64,000 bases of DNA from Gaeumannomyces sp. JS-464 (GCA_002197995.1 NGZR01000011.1:1-64000), one strand, 5' to 3'. Positions 48,134 to 62,366 are shown, numbered from the stretch's first letter. The notes: generated from the sequence alone by a model not told the origin. Numbers and translations: made by a program.

Positions 48134-51100
48134 ACTGCTACCTACACCACTCTACTTCTACCTTACTACTTACACTTTCTACACTTCTGTACACCACTCA
48201 CGACGACGACTACTACGCTACTTCTTTACTACACTACGGGTACGCTACTACACTACGCTTTGTTGTACTTGTACTACTTGCTTGACACACTACGTTACGC
48301 TTACTCACACTTTTGACTACACACGGTACTTGGTTTACCACTGGTGGGTTGCTACTACTACTTACACTACACTACTACACACCACACGTTTTTCACTACT
48401 ACTTTACTACTACTACTACACTTACGTACTACTTACACTACACTACCACACTTACACCTACGTTTTTACTCCTCGACACACACGTTTGACTCTCCACGAC
48501 ACTACTGCACTCTTTACACCACACTACTGTTACTCACACACTACACACTTTACACTTACTTACTACGACACCTACACACTTACTACACACCACACTGGGG
48601 GACACCACTCTTACACTACTTACTACGACGTACTCCTGACACCACGACTACACACACTTACCGGGACTACACACCTGTCACACACCTCCGGGGACACCTC
48701 CTACACACGCTTTTGACTACCCACACACTCTGGACACACACCACTTTTCCGCGGTGGGTGACACTTACACTTACTTCACTGTACACGGTACACCACGTCA
48801 CACACACGACTGACTTCTTTTTTACCTTACACTTGACGTACTACACTACTTTACTGACGACTGTGTGTCTCACGGACACTCCTCACACACGTACGTACGC
48901 TACCTACACTTTCACTTACACACGCGCACACGCACACGCTCTCTTTGACACACACACTGGACCACACTCGCGGACTCTACACGTCACACTGACTGCTTAC
49001 ACACACTTACTTGTACACACACGACGCACACGACGTACGACCGGCACGTTGACCTACTTACACGTCACTTACTGCACTTTACACTACGTTTACACGGTGT
49101 ACCTCTTACGACACGACTTCGACACACGACACTTACCTTTACTCTGGACTCCCTCTCACGTGCTGCGTTGTGTACACCGCTACACACGACTACCACACAC
49201 TTTACACACTACACACGCTTACTACTTCACTCACACCACGCACACACGCTTACACCACCACGACACACACCCTTACACACACGTGTTACACACTCTTTTG
49301 TACACACACGACTGGTTTTACGTTTACACACTCCTTGACTTTGTACACCCGGTTTTACCCGACTGGACGACTGGTTCACTTTGCTGTCTCTACTACACCT
49401 ACGACACACACACACACGACGACACGGACTGACACACACACTTGTTCCTACTGTTTACCTACTTGGGCTACGACTACACACACACACGACTTTACGACTC
49501 TTTTACGTGCACACACTTACACACGCTTTTTTTACACACTACGGTACACTACTACTACCACCACACGTACCTACACACGGACACTACGTACTACTTACTA
49601 CCACGTACGGGTCTGTACACACACGACCACTACGACACACACGTACCACTTTTACCCTCACTTTTGACTACACACTTCCCTTTACGTTACCTACACACAC
49701 ACACTTCACACACGACTTTTACCACTTACTTTACACACACACTACGTACCTTCTTACTGGTACACACACGGACGACACCACCACACGACCTCTACCCTGG
49801 TTTACTTACACACACTTTTCTCACTTACACACACGTTACACTTTACACACTACACACGGACTTACCCTGCACGCACGTACACACACGACACGACACTTTC
49901 CTGACTACTTCACACCCTGCTACTTTTACCCTGACGCTTACACTACGCTGGCGCACCGCCCCTTACGTTTTACACTCCTACACTTGGGTACGCACGGACT
50001 TTACTCACCTGCACGACACGGTTCTTTTTTACTCTCCCTTTACTGCACACACTGACGACACACACGACACACACGCACGGACTACTGCTACTACACGTTT
50101 ACGCTTTCTCCTTACACGCCACACCACTCACTACGACGACTACTTGACACTTACCTACGACTGGACCTTGCTACTACTTCTTACGACACTGCGGACACTA
50201 CGTGACGACACTACTCACTCACACACTCGACGACCGCACGCTGACACTTACACTTCTACACCCACACACTCTGACACGACTTTACACACTACACACACAC
50301 TTACACTCCCGCTACTTGACACACACACTACTACACTTTACGCGGGTACTACACACACTTACTTACGACTTTTGACACGACTTTACACACGACTGCACTC
50401 TTTACTTACGTACACACACACTACACACTGCACTTTACACCTCCTGACACGGTGTACGCACTTACACTACACACACACCACACTTACACACGACTGCGAC
50501 TGTACTACACACACGACTACACTTACACTTTACTTGTGTGCTCCGTGTTTCGTACACGGACACACGCTACACACACCACCTGCTTACCTTTCGTACGCGC
50601 TTCTTACTGACACGTACCTGTTACCGACACGTACACGGACACACGCACGTACGGCTCCGCCTGCGTACGCGCTACCGCGCTACCGCGCTACCTGCTACGC
50701 GACACGCACACCCACACACGGGGTACGCACCACCACACACGTTTACTTTACGACACTTTGTGACGACTGACGGGACTACCCACCACACTTACACCGCTAC
50801 ACTTTTACTTACTTTGTACACTTACCTGGTGCTACTTTTTTACACTGTCACACCTACACTGACTTTACACTTTCGACTTTTTTTACGCACACTACGACAC
50901 TTACCACACACGTTACTGGTTTGTACTTTACTTACACGTACCTACTTTACTACGACACACCTCGGACACTTTTCTACCTACCACGGACGGACTTACACTT
51001 TACTTTCTTACTTGGGTGCCACACGTGGACGTGGGACTCCCTCTACTACTTTGTGCCACACCTACTTACCCACACACCTCCGGGGACCGCCTTACACACG

Positions 51101-54100
51101 CTTACTGACTACCTACACACCGGTGCTTGACACACACACGCACTTACGTGGCTGACACTTACACTTACCTCACGGTACTACGTACACCACACGTCACTAC
51201 ACGACTGACACGGACACACCTGACACACTACGGTACACTCGCGGACTCTACACGTCACACGTGACTACACTACACACACCACTTACCTTGTACACACACG
51301 ACGCACACCGACGTACACACTGGTACGTACTGTTTGACTTACTTTACACCTACTGTCACACCACTACACGACTGTACCTCTACACACGGGTTTTGACACA
51401 CGACACACTACTCTACACCCGACACGTCCCTTCTACACACCGACACACACACACCCTCTTGTCACACGACTTTTACTACCTACCTACTCACGACCACACG
51501 CTCCCACTTGTACACACTGACACACACTTTACACGTGGTACACTACACTTCTGCTTTGCACTTTGCGACACCTTCGTTACGCGCACACGCTGACACACAC
51601 ACACCGCTTACACTCCTTGACTTTACTCACCACGGGTTTACCACGACCGGGGACGGGGTACCTTTTCTACTTGGTACTTTCTACACACACTACACACACT
51701 ACACACGTACTGTTGACCGACGTACACACACTTACGACACTTTGGTACTACTCTTTACCACTGTACACACGACCACGACGCTCTTTTACGACACGACTAC
51801 TCCGGACACTTACCTTTTCACGCACGGTACGTACTTTTTACTACCACTCCACACCACCACACACACACACTTACACCTACTCGTGTCCTTTTACACACGA
51901 CTCTACGGGACACACACTTACTTACACACACCTTTGACTCACACTACTCCTTTACACTACACCTCACACACACACACACGCTGACCTTTGACGCTTTTTA
52001 CACGTTACGCACTACTACACACTTACGTTTTACACACTACACGACACCACTTTACACACACTTACGACACGGGTTACACACACACACACTTGTACGCACC
52101 TACACACACGCTACCACACTGACACTACACACGGTTTACTCTGACTCACACTTGCGACGCTGCTTTCCACACGACTCTTACTACCTCACTACCCTACGAC
52201 CCTTCACGTCGACACACACTACTGACTTACTACCCACGACTTTACGGTTGACACTACGCACGGGTTTGCACACCACGCACGACACGGTTGTTTTTTTGTA
52301 CACACTACTTCACACACACACTCTGTTACCACACCTACACGTCTGGACGTGACACTACTTCACACTTACGACACTTTACACTACTCTCTCACGCACTACA
52401 CACACGACGACTGACCACACTTACTTACGCACACGTTTACGTTACACACTTTTTACGGTTGCGGTACACTACCTTACTACCTACACACGGTACACCACTT
52501 TGTACGACTTTACGACGTACACCACACACTCTTACCACGACTACTACACCTACCACACACACACTTACTACCCTTTTTTTACACACGTACACTTTTACTC
52601 CACACGGACGACACACACACCTTACACACGACTTTTGTGGACTTTTTGTACACACGTACGCTCACACACTCACTGACACACGACACACACACACACTCAC
52701 CTTACACCTCACGACACACGGGTTACGACTCACACACTTCACTGACACACTACACACACGCTCGACACTGACACCACCGGACACGACACACCTACACACA
52801 CTACACTTTTACCTTTTTTTTTTGACACACACACACACTACACCGACACCTCTACACACTTACACACTACTTTACTTGTGTCTACACTTTACACTACTAC
52901 TCGTTTGTGCGTTTTTACGCACACGACTACACACTTCGGTACGCCTTGGGTTTACACGCTCACTGTTTTACTTTTACTTACGGTACCTACGCTTACTTAC
53001 TACCACCACACACTTCACGGTACCACACCTACACCTTGGACTACGTCTACTACTACTACACTTACCTACGTACTTACGTGACTACTACACACCACACCGA
53101 CTGGACTGCTTTTTACGGACACGCTCCTGACTACTACACCCACTTACTACTACTACACACTTTCTCCTTACCTTGTACTTTACGTACTACGGGTTTTACT
53201 TTACACACGTTACGTGCTGCTCCTTTTCACCTTTTGACTCTCCTACACACACACGGACCTTGGGACACACTCCTTACTTACACCACTACCGTTGGGACGT
53301 ACACACTACTCACACACTTCCGGGGACACGCCCTACACACGCTTCTGGTACCTACACACCCACTACTACTGACACACACTACTACGACGTGGCTGACACT
53401 TACACTTACCTCACGGTACCACGTACACCACACGTCACGACACGACTGACGTGACACACGCGACACACTGGGCACACTCGCGGACTCTACACGTCACGTA
53501 CACTACCACTACCGACTCACACGCACGTCGACGTACTTACTTGTACACACGACGCACACCGACGTACACACCGGTACGTTGACTGTGGTACTGACACTTT
53601 ACCCACCACTTTACACGACTGTACCTCTACACACGGGCTTCGTACACGACACGTTACTCACACGTTACACACACTCCCTTCTACACCCACACTTACTTCA
53701 CACACACCACACTTTCACTTCTACGTGCGTCTACACCCTACGACCACTACACCACACACTTACCCTACTACGACTCCTTGACTTTACTACTCACGGACTT
53801 CTCTGACTGCACGACACGGACTGCTTTCTTGTTCTACACTTCGTACACTCACCCACACACACACACCTACCTACGGTTGACCACACTTACGACGGTTACA
53901 CTTTCACCACACTTACACCCTCACTGTTACGACGACCCTACGACTCTTTTACACACACTTACTTACACACACCCACACTACCACTCCTTCTGCACGACAC
54001 GGACTGTACTTGGTACACACGACACACGACACACTGGTTGTTGTGACTTTCACCACACTACGGTTCTTTACGACTCACACACTACACTACACCACACACA

Positions 54101-57100
54101 CGTACACTACCCTCACTTTTGACTACACACTACTCTACACACACACCTACACTACACTACTTCTGACTTACTTTACTTACTTTACACACACACGTTGTCA
54201 CTGACTGACTGCACACCGTACGGGACACCACTTTACACCACACCTGACACGACTTTACCACACACACACTACGTTACACTACTTACGACGCTTCTTTACA
54301 CACTACGACGGACTTACACCTCCTTTACCTACTTACGACACGCCTTCCCTACACTACCTGCTTTACGCACACACACCCACTTACTTACCCACCCACCTTA
54401 CGTGTCACACACTTACGACCCCTCACACTGGGTACGCTGGTTTTACCACACGTGGTGACTGGTTGTTTTACACACTTACGTACTTACGACGACACTCTAC
54501 ACACTTACCACTACACACACCACGGACACGTCGTGTACTCACTTACCTTTTTGTACGTACACCTCACACCACTACTTACGACGACTGACACTTACCTACT
54601 TGACACACACGTTTACGTACGACTTTCTTCGGGTGTGGTCACACACCTTACTTCTTACTACACACGACTTACTACTTGACGTTTACGACTGTCACACTCA
54701 CTTCACACACGACTACACTTACTGACACACACGACTTTTACCCTTTTTTCACACACACTACCTCTACTTACTTGGCGTTACACACTCTACACGGACTTTT
54801 GACACGACTTGACGCTACACACGTACGCACACACACACACTACCACACACACGTTCACTTTACACCTACACCGACACGGTTTTGACTCACTACTTCGTCT
54901 ACACTAACACACGACGGACACTGACACTACACACGGTACGACTACCCTACGACACTACACACCTACCTTTACGTACCGTACGTACCGGCTACCTACTGAC
55001 ACACTACACGCACGACGGTACTACTGACTTACTACTACACACACTTGTTTTTTCTTTACACTTTGGACCGACTACACACTTTACACCCGTCACTCACTGT
55101 GGACCGTACTACTGACTGCGACTACCCTACCTACTACGTACACCTACCACTTTGTACGCCACTTACTACGCCACACACTACTCTACTTTTGTTTTTTTAC
55201 TTACGACACACTACACTTTACCTACTACCACACGTACACTTCTTTTTTACTACTCCTGCTTTGCTACTCCGGACGGACTACTGGACTACTTCACCACCCA
55301 CCACACTACTCTTACACTTGACACCACTCTGGTTTACTTACACTACACGTTCTTTACCTTTCCTTGACTTACTACGGTACCACGTACGTGGGTTTACACC
55401 TCACACTTTACGACACTACACACACACGACTTACTTTGCCTACCCGGTGACACTGGGCCGTACCTGTGGGCTACACACCTACTCACACACCTCCGGGGAC
55501 ACCTTCTACACTGCCTTTACGGTACCCACACGCTACTACACTCGACACACGACTTACTACACGTGGCTGACCTTACACTTCTTCACGGTACTGGTACACC
55601 ACACGCCACACGGACTACACGTTTACTACACCTACACTACACTACACTACACACACACACACACTGACTACACGTTACTACACCTTTACACTGACACCAC
55701 ACTCGCGGACTCTACACACTCACGTACGTACACTTACCACACACTTACACTACGCTTGCTTCTCTTCGGGCTACCACGGACACACGACACACGCTACCTG
55801 TACACACACGCACACCGACGTACGACCGGTACGTTACTTACCACTGTGTACGCTTTTACCCTTTCGGCCTTCCTTACTACACGACACGCACGCCACGCTA
55901 CACGGGACACGGGCACACTACACACACACTACTCTTTACACTACACTTTTTACTCTTTTCTTACTTACTACTACTACACGTACTACACGGTACTTTTTTT
56001 TTCACTGTACACTTACACGGTGTACTTCTACACTACACTACACTACGACACACGGACACTGCTTACCTTACGTGCTACTGTACGTACTGCACGCACACTA
56101 CACACGACTTTACACACCTACTTTGTACACCTTTTCTCTACTTACTTTACCGACCACACACTTTTTGGTTGTTTCACCGTTTACCACACCCACACACACA
56201 CACACTTTACGTTTACGCTCCACACTACACACTACCACTCTTACCACGACACGACACGACTACTTCACACCTTCTTCACACCGGTTACACGACGTGACTA
56301 CTTCTTACACCACACTACACTACACACACACACGACACTGCACCTACCTACACTACCTACCACGACTTTCTCGTTACCACACCACGGTACACTACACCTT
56401 ACACACTCCTTGACTTTACTTACCACGGTACTCACCTGACCGGTGACACGGTACGTTTCTCTTGTACTCACTTACACACCGTACACTACTGGCTTCTCGT
56501 TTTTCGCTCTTACTCCACCACTCTTACTTCACGTACCTTTGTTCTACGACCCTGTGGGCTTACTACCACGGGGTCTACACGGACTACACCCGTACACGAC
56601 ACACCTACTTCACACCCGTTACACCACCTTCACGGTGGTACCTACTACCACGCCCGTACACACACTACTACACTACACTACTGGGCCTACGACTACACAC
56701 TTCGGCGGACGCCGACTGGACACACACTACACACGGTACACGTCTGGTACTTTACTCGACACTCACCTACACTTGACCACACACTACACTACACGACCTT
56801 ACTACTGGACTCTACGTGTACACACTTTACACGTCACTACGACTTTTCTTGTTACTACTTCCACTTACACGCACTACTACGACACACGACTTACACACAC
56901 ACCTACGTACACCACTTTGTACACGGCTTTACACTTACACGTACTGGGTACCTCTGGGTTTACACACTTACGACGACTTTTACGACACTACCTGCTACTT
57001 ACACGGTACTTACCTTGACGACGACGACACCACGTACCTACTTTACACTACCTTTACACACCCCGGACACACTACTACTACACACGACCGGCTGTACGCT

Positions 57101-60100
57101 TGCGCACCACACTTTTGGTTACTACACACCACTACCTGACACGACACACCCACTACGGCGACACGCCTACACGACACACGCGTACGTCACCACCTGACAC
57201 GACACGTCACACACGCCCACACACTACTCTCTGTGTCACACACTACGGTACGACACACACCACCTCACGACACGACACACCTTACGCCACACACTTACAC
57301 ACACGGTCGTACTCCGTTCACGACACCGGTCTGGGACGGGCTACACACGTTCACACTTGGACACGTGTACTGACCCTACGACTACCTGGGACTACACACA
57401 CACCTACTTTACTCCTACCACACTGACACACGGGGCACGCTCACACGCACTTACGGTACTACTACTACCACGGACACCCACTTACGTACCACTACTTTTT
57501 CACACGGACGCTCCTCGGCACCCTTACTACACACGGACACGGTACTACTTTTTACACACACACGACTTGCACTCACGACTACCGTACGACTACGTACGGA
57601 CTCTTACGACGTTACGTCCCACCCACCCACTGACCCCTTGCTGTACCCTTACGTTACACGCACCTACTGCCGGGACCGGGTTGACACGTCGTACTTCCAC
57701 ACACTTGCTCTTCACTACCACACACGACTCTTACACACCTTTTGGACGCACACACTTACACACGCTTACCTTTGACTGGTGTACGGGACTACACTTACCT
57801 ACACACTCTGACACGCTACACACACGTACTGTGTGCACTTCACGACCACGACGTTACCTTCTCTTACACACCACACACTTACCCACACGGTACACTTTTA
57901 CCCTCACTTTTGCACTTGTACCCCTTTACACACACACCTCACACACACGGTGCCGACTTTCCACACCTTTGACTTACGACTACTCGTTACACTACTTACT
58001 GCTTACACTGCACACACACACGTTTACACCTGACACACTTGACCTTACACACACACTACTTGTTACACTACTACACGACGCTTCACTTGACACTTTACGG
58101 TTTACTCTGACGGTACTTACACACACGCACGCTTTCCCTGACCTACTACTTCCACGTACTCTACGACCCTACGCTTACTCTACTTACCACCACACGACAC
58201 TTACCCACCACTCCTGACACTGACACTGGCCGGGTTTACCTACCCGGACGACACGGACTGTTTCTTTGTACACACGGTTACACCACACACGGTCGTACAC
58301 TACACACTGTGGACGTACGGTGTTCACACTTACGTTTTTCACACCTACGCTCACACACTCTACCGACGACTGACACTTACTTACTTACGACACACGCTTT
58401 GTACACCTTACCTTTACACTTGTGGTCGTCTGGTTCGTGTTGTTGACACACTCACCTGACGGTTACTTTCCACACTGTACCTACACACTTTTCTGACTAC
58501 ACTTACTGACTACTACACTCACTACGACACTTCTTTACACACACACACTCCTACTACCGGGTACGCTGCGCACGACACACACGGTACACACGACTTTCGC
58601 TGACTTGACACTTCGACGTACGCACGACACACTTACTTACACACACTGGTGGACCACTTTACACCACCCACGACGGGTTACTACACGGACACACTTACTG
58701 CACACACTACACACTCTGGACACTGACACCACCTGGACACGACTCTACTCGACTTTTTACACACCTCCACGTTACCTTCTGACCACACTTACGTACACTT
58801 TGGTGCTTGCTGCTTCTACTCCTACACACGGGTACACGCACGTACGCCTTTGGTTACCTACCACCACCACACACTCACACCCACACCACGACCACACTCA
58901 CCTACGCACGACTACACGTCTGCTACACTCACACTTACTTACACGTACGGTCGGTTACTACACGACTCACGTACTACACGCTACGTTGCTTGTTTACTTT
59001 CTACCTACACGGGTCTACTTTCTTCCTTGCTTCGCACGCTTCGCTGCTTACGTTGACGACACGTACGCGACCCCTCCGCTACACGTACGACCTTACGTAC
59101 ACACACGACTTTTTTGTTGTTACTCACTTCTTGCTGTTGTTTTTGCTGTTGTTTACTTGGTTACTACCTACTACCTACGGACACTACTTTGTCGTACACC
59201 ACTTACACGACCACGTACCTACTCTCTCACTGTACGGACTTTACTACTTACTTACGCTTTACACGTACTACTCTACCACACTACGACACTCACACCTCAC
59301 ACGCTTTTGTACTTTTACTTTACACTACCACTACTTCTACTTACGTACACCTTACACACTGCACTTTACTTACTACTTACACTACACCTACTACGGGTTT
59401 TCTTTACTACTTCTTACTTCACACTACACCACACTACACACGACGTACTACACACACTTACACTACGACTACACACACCACACTTCTCCTACTCCACGTT
59501 ACACTTACGTCACACTACACGGGGACTACTTTTTACTACTACACACTCCTTTACTTACGCTTTACACGTTTACACCTACTTACCTACTACTTTTTTTTGC
59601 ACGGTGGACACACACACGACGGACACCGCCTGCACGCACTTTACTACGGTTACGTGTACTACTTTACCACGGTACTACACTTTTTACACACCTTACGACT
59701 ACTTACACGACACTTACCCGGCGCACACGCTCGTTACTTTTGTTACACTGCACACTACGGCGACACGCCGCCTACCTTCTACGCGTACGTTACTGACACG
59801 CACTTACCCTTTACACACTACTACTTTACTACTCTACTTACTGACACACACACTACTACTCACCCACTACTGCTGGACACACCTCCTTACCACACTTACT
59901 GCTACCTGGTTTTACTACTTACTTACACTTCACACGTGACACACTGTACTACACTTTTGGACCACACTCACGCACGGACACACCACACTACACCACACGC
60001 CCCGTTACTGACGTACGGGTCCTCACGACGACCTTTACCGTGACTACCACCCGGTACGCTTTTACACTTACTTACACACACACACACACACACGCTACTT

Positions 60101-62366
60101 GGCTGACACGACTACACACGTCCACTTTCACTCCGACTACACCACTACGGTTTCACTTACTACTTTACTCACACTTTTACTTTACTCCTCTTTTTACACC
60201 TGTACACACCACCGGTTACACACACACGACACCGGTACTACGACTGTTTTACACTCTTCGTGGTACACCACACTTTGTACGTACACTTGTCACCACTTAC
60301 ACACTTACACTACACCACTTACACACACGGTTACTACCTCGACACCACTTACGTGACACTTTACACTACGCACTCCGTACTTCCACGTCACACACACCCC
60401 TGTACCTACGCTACCTACTACACACACTTACGACACGTACGACTTCTACTTCTACCTACACTACACACTCTACGTTCACGGTTCGGTTGACTTACTACCT
60501 TCACGGTACACGGACTTCACTCTCCCCTTACACACCCTTGACTTTACTTACCACGGACTTTACCGGACTGCACGACACGGGTGTTTTACTGGTCACACAC
60601 CTTACGACACACACACCCCACACGACTTCACACTACCACGGACTGACTCACGTCCACACCCACGGGTTTCACACACTACACACGCTCCACTACACACACA
60701 CGACTACACGGACGCTACTTACACACCTTACTTACTGTTTTACTTTTGGACTCACGTACGGTACCACACTTACGTGTTGCACGGTGCACGACTTGCCTTA
60801 CGTTTTTCCGTTACACTTCGTTACGACACCCTACTTTTACGCTTGTACTACACTTCCTCACTTTTGACCACACACTACTCCTTTACACTACACCCACACA
60901 CACACTGGGCCGACCTACCTACCTTACTTTACGACGACGGTACGTTACTGACTGACTGCACACCGACACACGGACGCACTTTACACCGGACTACCTGGTC
61001 TTCACACGCTACTTACTACACACTACTACCGTGCTTCTTTACACACTACGACGGACTTACACCTGACTGGACCTTACACACGACACGCTTTCCCACGACA
61101 CACCTGTTGCCGTGTCTACGACCCTGTCGTACACACCCCACGTTACTTACACCGACCCCTGACGTGACGTTGCTGGACTTTACCGACGCGGTGACGGGTT
61201 GTTTTTACTACTTACACTACTACACTACACACTCTGCCACCCTACTACACGTCACGGACTTTCACACGTACCTACCTACACGACTTTCACTTTACGTTCA
61301 CACCACTTCTCGTGACTGACGCTACTTGACTGACACACACGTTTACGTACGACTTTTTTTACACACTGTGGTACACACTACTTCTTTACCCCCACACGGA
61401 CACCACGACCCGTGCGGACTTTTGTACTGCGACGACACTTTCACCTGACTACACCTACTGCTACACACACTCACTACCCACTTCTTTACACACCTTCACT
61501 CACACACTCACACACGGACGTCACACACTTACACACGACTTTCACACTGACCTGACTGTCACACGTACGCCGACACCTACACTTACGACACACTACACAC
61601 GCTCACCCTTACACTACACACACACGGACTTACGCTGACGACTTACCTTGTACTTACACACGCACGGTACTGACACCACGGGGCACGACCTACACTTACG
61701 GTACGGTCTACCTTACACGGTACACACACTGGTGTGACTGACCTTACACACACTACACGTACACACTTACTTTCACTTTACTGTTTGGCTTTACACCTAC
61801 ACGTTACACACACACACACACACACGCTACACGTACACGCTACACACCACACGCTACACTGACACACTACACCTTACTTACTACACTGTACACACTGACT
61901 TCCTCCCCTGGTACGGTTTTTTTGCTACACACCACACACTGGTACTTACACGTGCTGCTACTACGACTACACACGGTTACTACTTTTTCTACTCTTTACA
62001 CTCGCTACTTCTTACCACACGTGTACACTTGGGGCACGTTTACCTACTCTACACACTGTACACTACACGACACACTTTACTTTTTACTTCTTCTGACTTA
62101 CTACACACACTACACACTCCTTTACTTTACACACACTTCTACACACTTACACACCGGGGACTACTTACTTGACTACGACACACTACACTACACTACTACA
62201 CTTACACACTCTACTTACCACTTTACACTTACTACACACTACTACACCTACTGTCTACGTTCTGTCTCTACTTACCTACTCTCACACTACACTTACCACT
62301 TACGTACGTTTTACTTACTTCACTTTTACTGACACTACACACGACACTGACTTACACGTACTGGGT
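48134..62366 (+). CDS. nad2: NADH dehydrogenase subunit 2, at least six exons
   Basis: Proton-pumping subunit of complex I. Exons: 48134-48637, 50797-51017, 52949-53244, 55102-55441, 59210-59605, 61898 to about 62366. Decoded exon 1 has MLLTSILLILISNSVTSE, QLTSFYPRKVWSPEYASL and NIIEYP. Exon 2 has VITGAIFLMSTNDLISIFL and IELQSYGLYLLS. Exon 3 has GLSSCFIF, SLLYTNSGTT and FKVSAAPFHFWSP. Exon 4 has DVYDAIPTIVTTFVAIIAK, LLISSLLSLIIGTVVGLTQ and KKLFA. Exon 5 has YSTISHVGFILLALSI, INPLLALSLT and FAG. Exon 6 has IPPLVGFFAKQMVLSAA, AILTSVIGAVYYL and MNKEWLSMGT. After MGT either a short tail ends at TAA 62403 or a sixth intron begins. TGA codes Trp (HFWSP). Confidence 0.92.
48638..50796 (+). mobile_element. 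Group I intron, nad2 intron 1
   Basis: Between EYP (ATCCT) and CTAATTTTATTATT. P CTCCGGGGAACTCCTAAAGC is at about 48686, with Q at about 48957 (CATCGCGGATCTAAGT-type), R at about 49040 and S (AAGGTGTACTCTT) at about 49093. A GC mini-repeat cluster with four GCTACCGCGCTAC-like units (50640-50730) lies near the 3' end. Confidence 0.83.
49300..50530 (+). CDS. LAGLIDADG endonuclease, nad2 intron 1
   Basis: Motif 1 NPWFVTGFTDGDGSFAVSI (about 49328-49395) and motif 2 WVAGFITAEGSFYL (about 49986-50040). Between and after them are HFDYTLPF-type and IKTIKDAMYKR segments typical of the family. The ORF follows the intron core directly. Small frame shifts are likely but were not mapped one by one. Confidence 0.75.
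51018..52948 (+). mobile_element. Group I intron, nad2 intron 2
   Basis: Inserted in FLLGG after TTATTGGGT; exon 3 resumes GGTTTAAGCTCATG. P ACCTCCGGGGACGCCTTAAAGC is at about 51075, with Q at about 51232 (ATCGCGGATCTAAGTCAA) and S ATGTACTCTAAAAGGG at about 51372. The core is nearly identical to that of introns 1, 3 and 4. Confidence 0.83.
51600..52800 (+). CDS. LAGLIDADG endonuclease, nad2 intron 2
   Basis: Motif 1 TGFTDGDGVPF (about 51628-51668) is unusual in having Val-Pro before Phe, perhaps from a local indel. Motif 2 is AGFATAEGCFF (about 52258-52300). The end reads KKNHLTQKGLDQIHEIKARMN. Order and spacing match the sister genes. Confidence 0.75.
53245..55101 (+). mobile_element. Group I intron, nad2 intron 3
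   Basis: Between HFWSP (TCTCCT) and GACGTATATGATGCG. P ACTTCCGGGGAAGCCCTAAA is at about 53310, Q GGGCAATCGCGGATCTAAGT at about 53470, R GAGCACGAGTAAACGG at about 53562 and S GTACTCTAAAGGGC at about 53624. Confidence 0.83.
53770..54950 (+). CDS. LAGLIDADG endonuclease, nad2 intron 3
   Basis: Motif 1 GFSDAEGCFL (about 53795-53830), motif 2 AGFTSGDGCF (about 54433-54470), and the tail TKVHLTNEGFDHIRLIKEE. An A not followed by C (about 54906) sits in this tail. Confidence 0.75.
56400..56570 (+). pseudogene. N-terminal part of a LAGLIDADG endonuclease, nad2 intron 4
   Basis: Decoded FITGITDGEGSFSCIIK (about 56414-56480) is motif 1. The homology stops shortly after it, at a GC-richer stretch (CCCTGTGGGCTTATACAGG, about 56550) that starts the inserted GIY-YIG segment. 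The matching remainder appears at 57650-58745. Confidence 0.65.
56670..57560 (+). CDS. GIY-YIG homing endonuclease nested in nad2 intron 4
   Basis: Decoded VYRSLIDKNNKTLYGSS (about 56740-56820) is the GIY-YIG signature. VNLSHRFSVIFH, HIERLKTSNICKALIKYG, GFKLEILEYC, REQYYFNTLNPE and FGYKHTEETIAKMRKA follow. The linker repeats SHTEEVKAKIS and KHSEETLAKI, and a NUMOD-like GAAQALGIYTGT forms the tail. Catalytic Arg (HRF) and Glu (REQYY) are present. Few indels are needed. It sits between two parts of a LAGLIDADG gene. Confidence 0.8.
57650..58745 (+). CDS. LAGLIDADG endonuclease body and second motif, nad2 intron 4
   Basis: It starts TGLKSYSKIALHTKDLKLLE, the segment that normally follows motif 1, then YFDGVGIITK, HFALYPLKTQKGADF, IRASLNLGLSEVLKAAFP and VSRPL. 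Motif 2, WMAGFTTGEGCFFVKV, is at about 58215-58270, followed by LVFQLAQNLRDELLLESFV. It ends EKVKDFADWIRVA, GGHLTPEGLKEIM and KSGMNTGR. It has no motif 1 of its own. Confidence 0.75.
59606..61897 (+). mobile_element. Group I intron (IB-like), nad2 intron 5
   Basis: Between FAG (GCAGGT) and ATTCCTCCCCTGGTAGG. The core resembles cox3 intron 1: P TGCTGGAAACCTCC (about 59871), Q ACAATCAGCAGGAAACAA (about 59961), R CCTCAGAGACTTTACG (about 60021) and S GAAGATAAAGTCC (about 60103). Confidence 0.82.
60480..61700 (+). CDS. LAGLIDADG endonuclease, nad2 intron 5
   Basis: Motif 1 FITGFTDAEGCFMVKTLRK (about 60543-60610), motif 2 WVAGFTSGEGCFF (about 61170-61215), then LLMKSLVDFFKCGKYFPKG, IIPFFKLH, VAELIRNKAHLNKEGLAEI and IKAGMN at the end. 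It lies 3' of the core, unlike the ORF of the core-related cox3 intron 1. Confidence 0.8.

Larger units (their letters stand above)
55442..59209 (+). mobile_element. Large composite group I intron, nad2 intron 4
   Basis: Between LFA-Y (GCCT) and ACAGTACTATCTCTC. The core is P AAACTCCGGGGAACCTTC (about 55488), Q AATCGCGGATCTAAATCA (about 55690), R CGAGTAGACGGTAG (about 55815) and S AAGGTGTATTCTAA (about 56010). About 3.8 kb follows, with a LAGLIDADG start, a complete GIY-YIG gene, the rest of a LAGLIDADG gene, and about 450 bases of further sequence including GCTTCGCAGCTTCGCTGC repeats (59030). Confidence 0.8.

Noticed and set aside
1600..53500. Long minus-strand open frames with Val/Cys/Ser-rich translations
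   Set aside because: They are the complementary face of the same AC artefact (GT-rich text). No decoded minus-strand gene was recognised.
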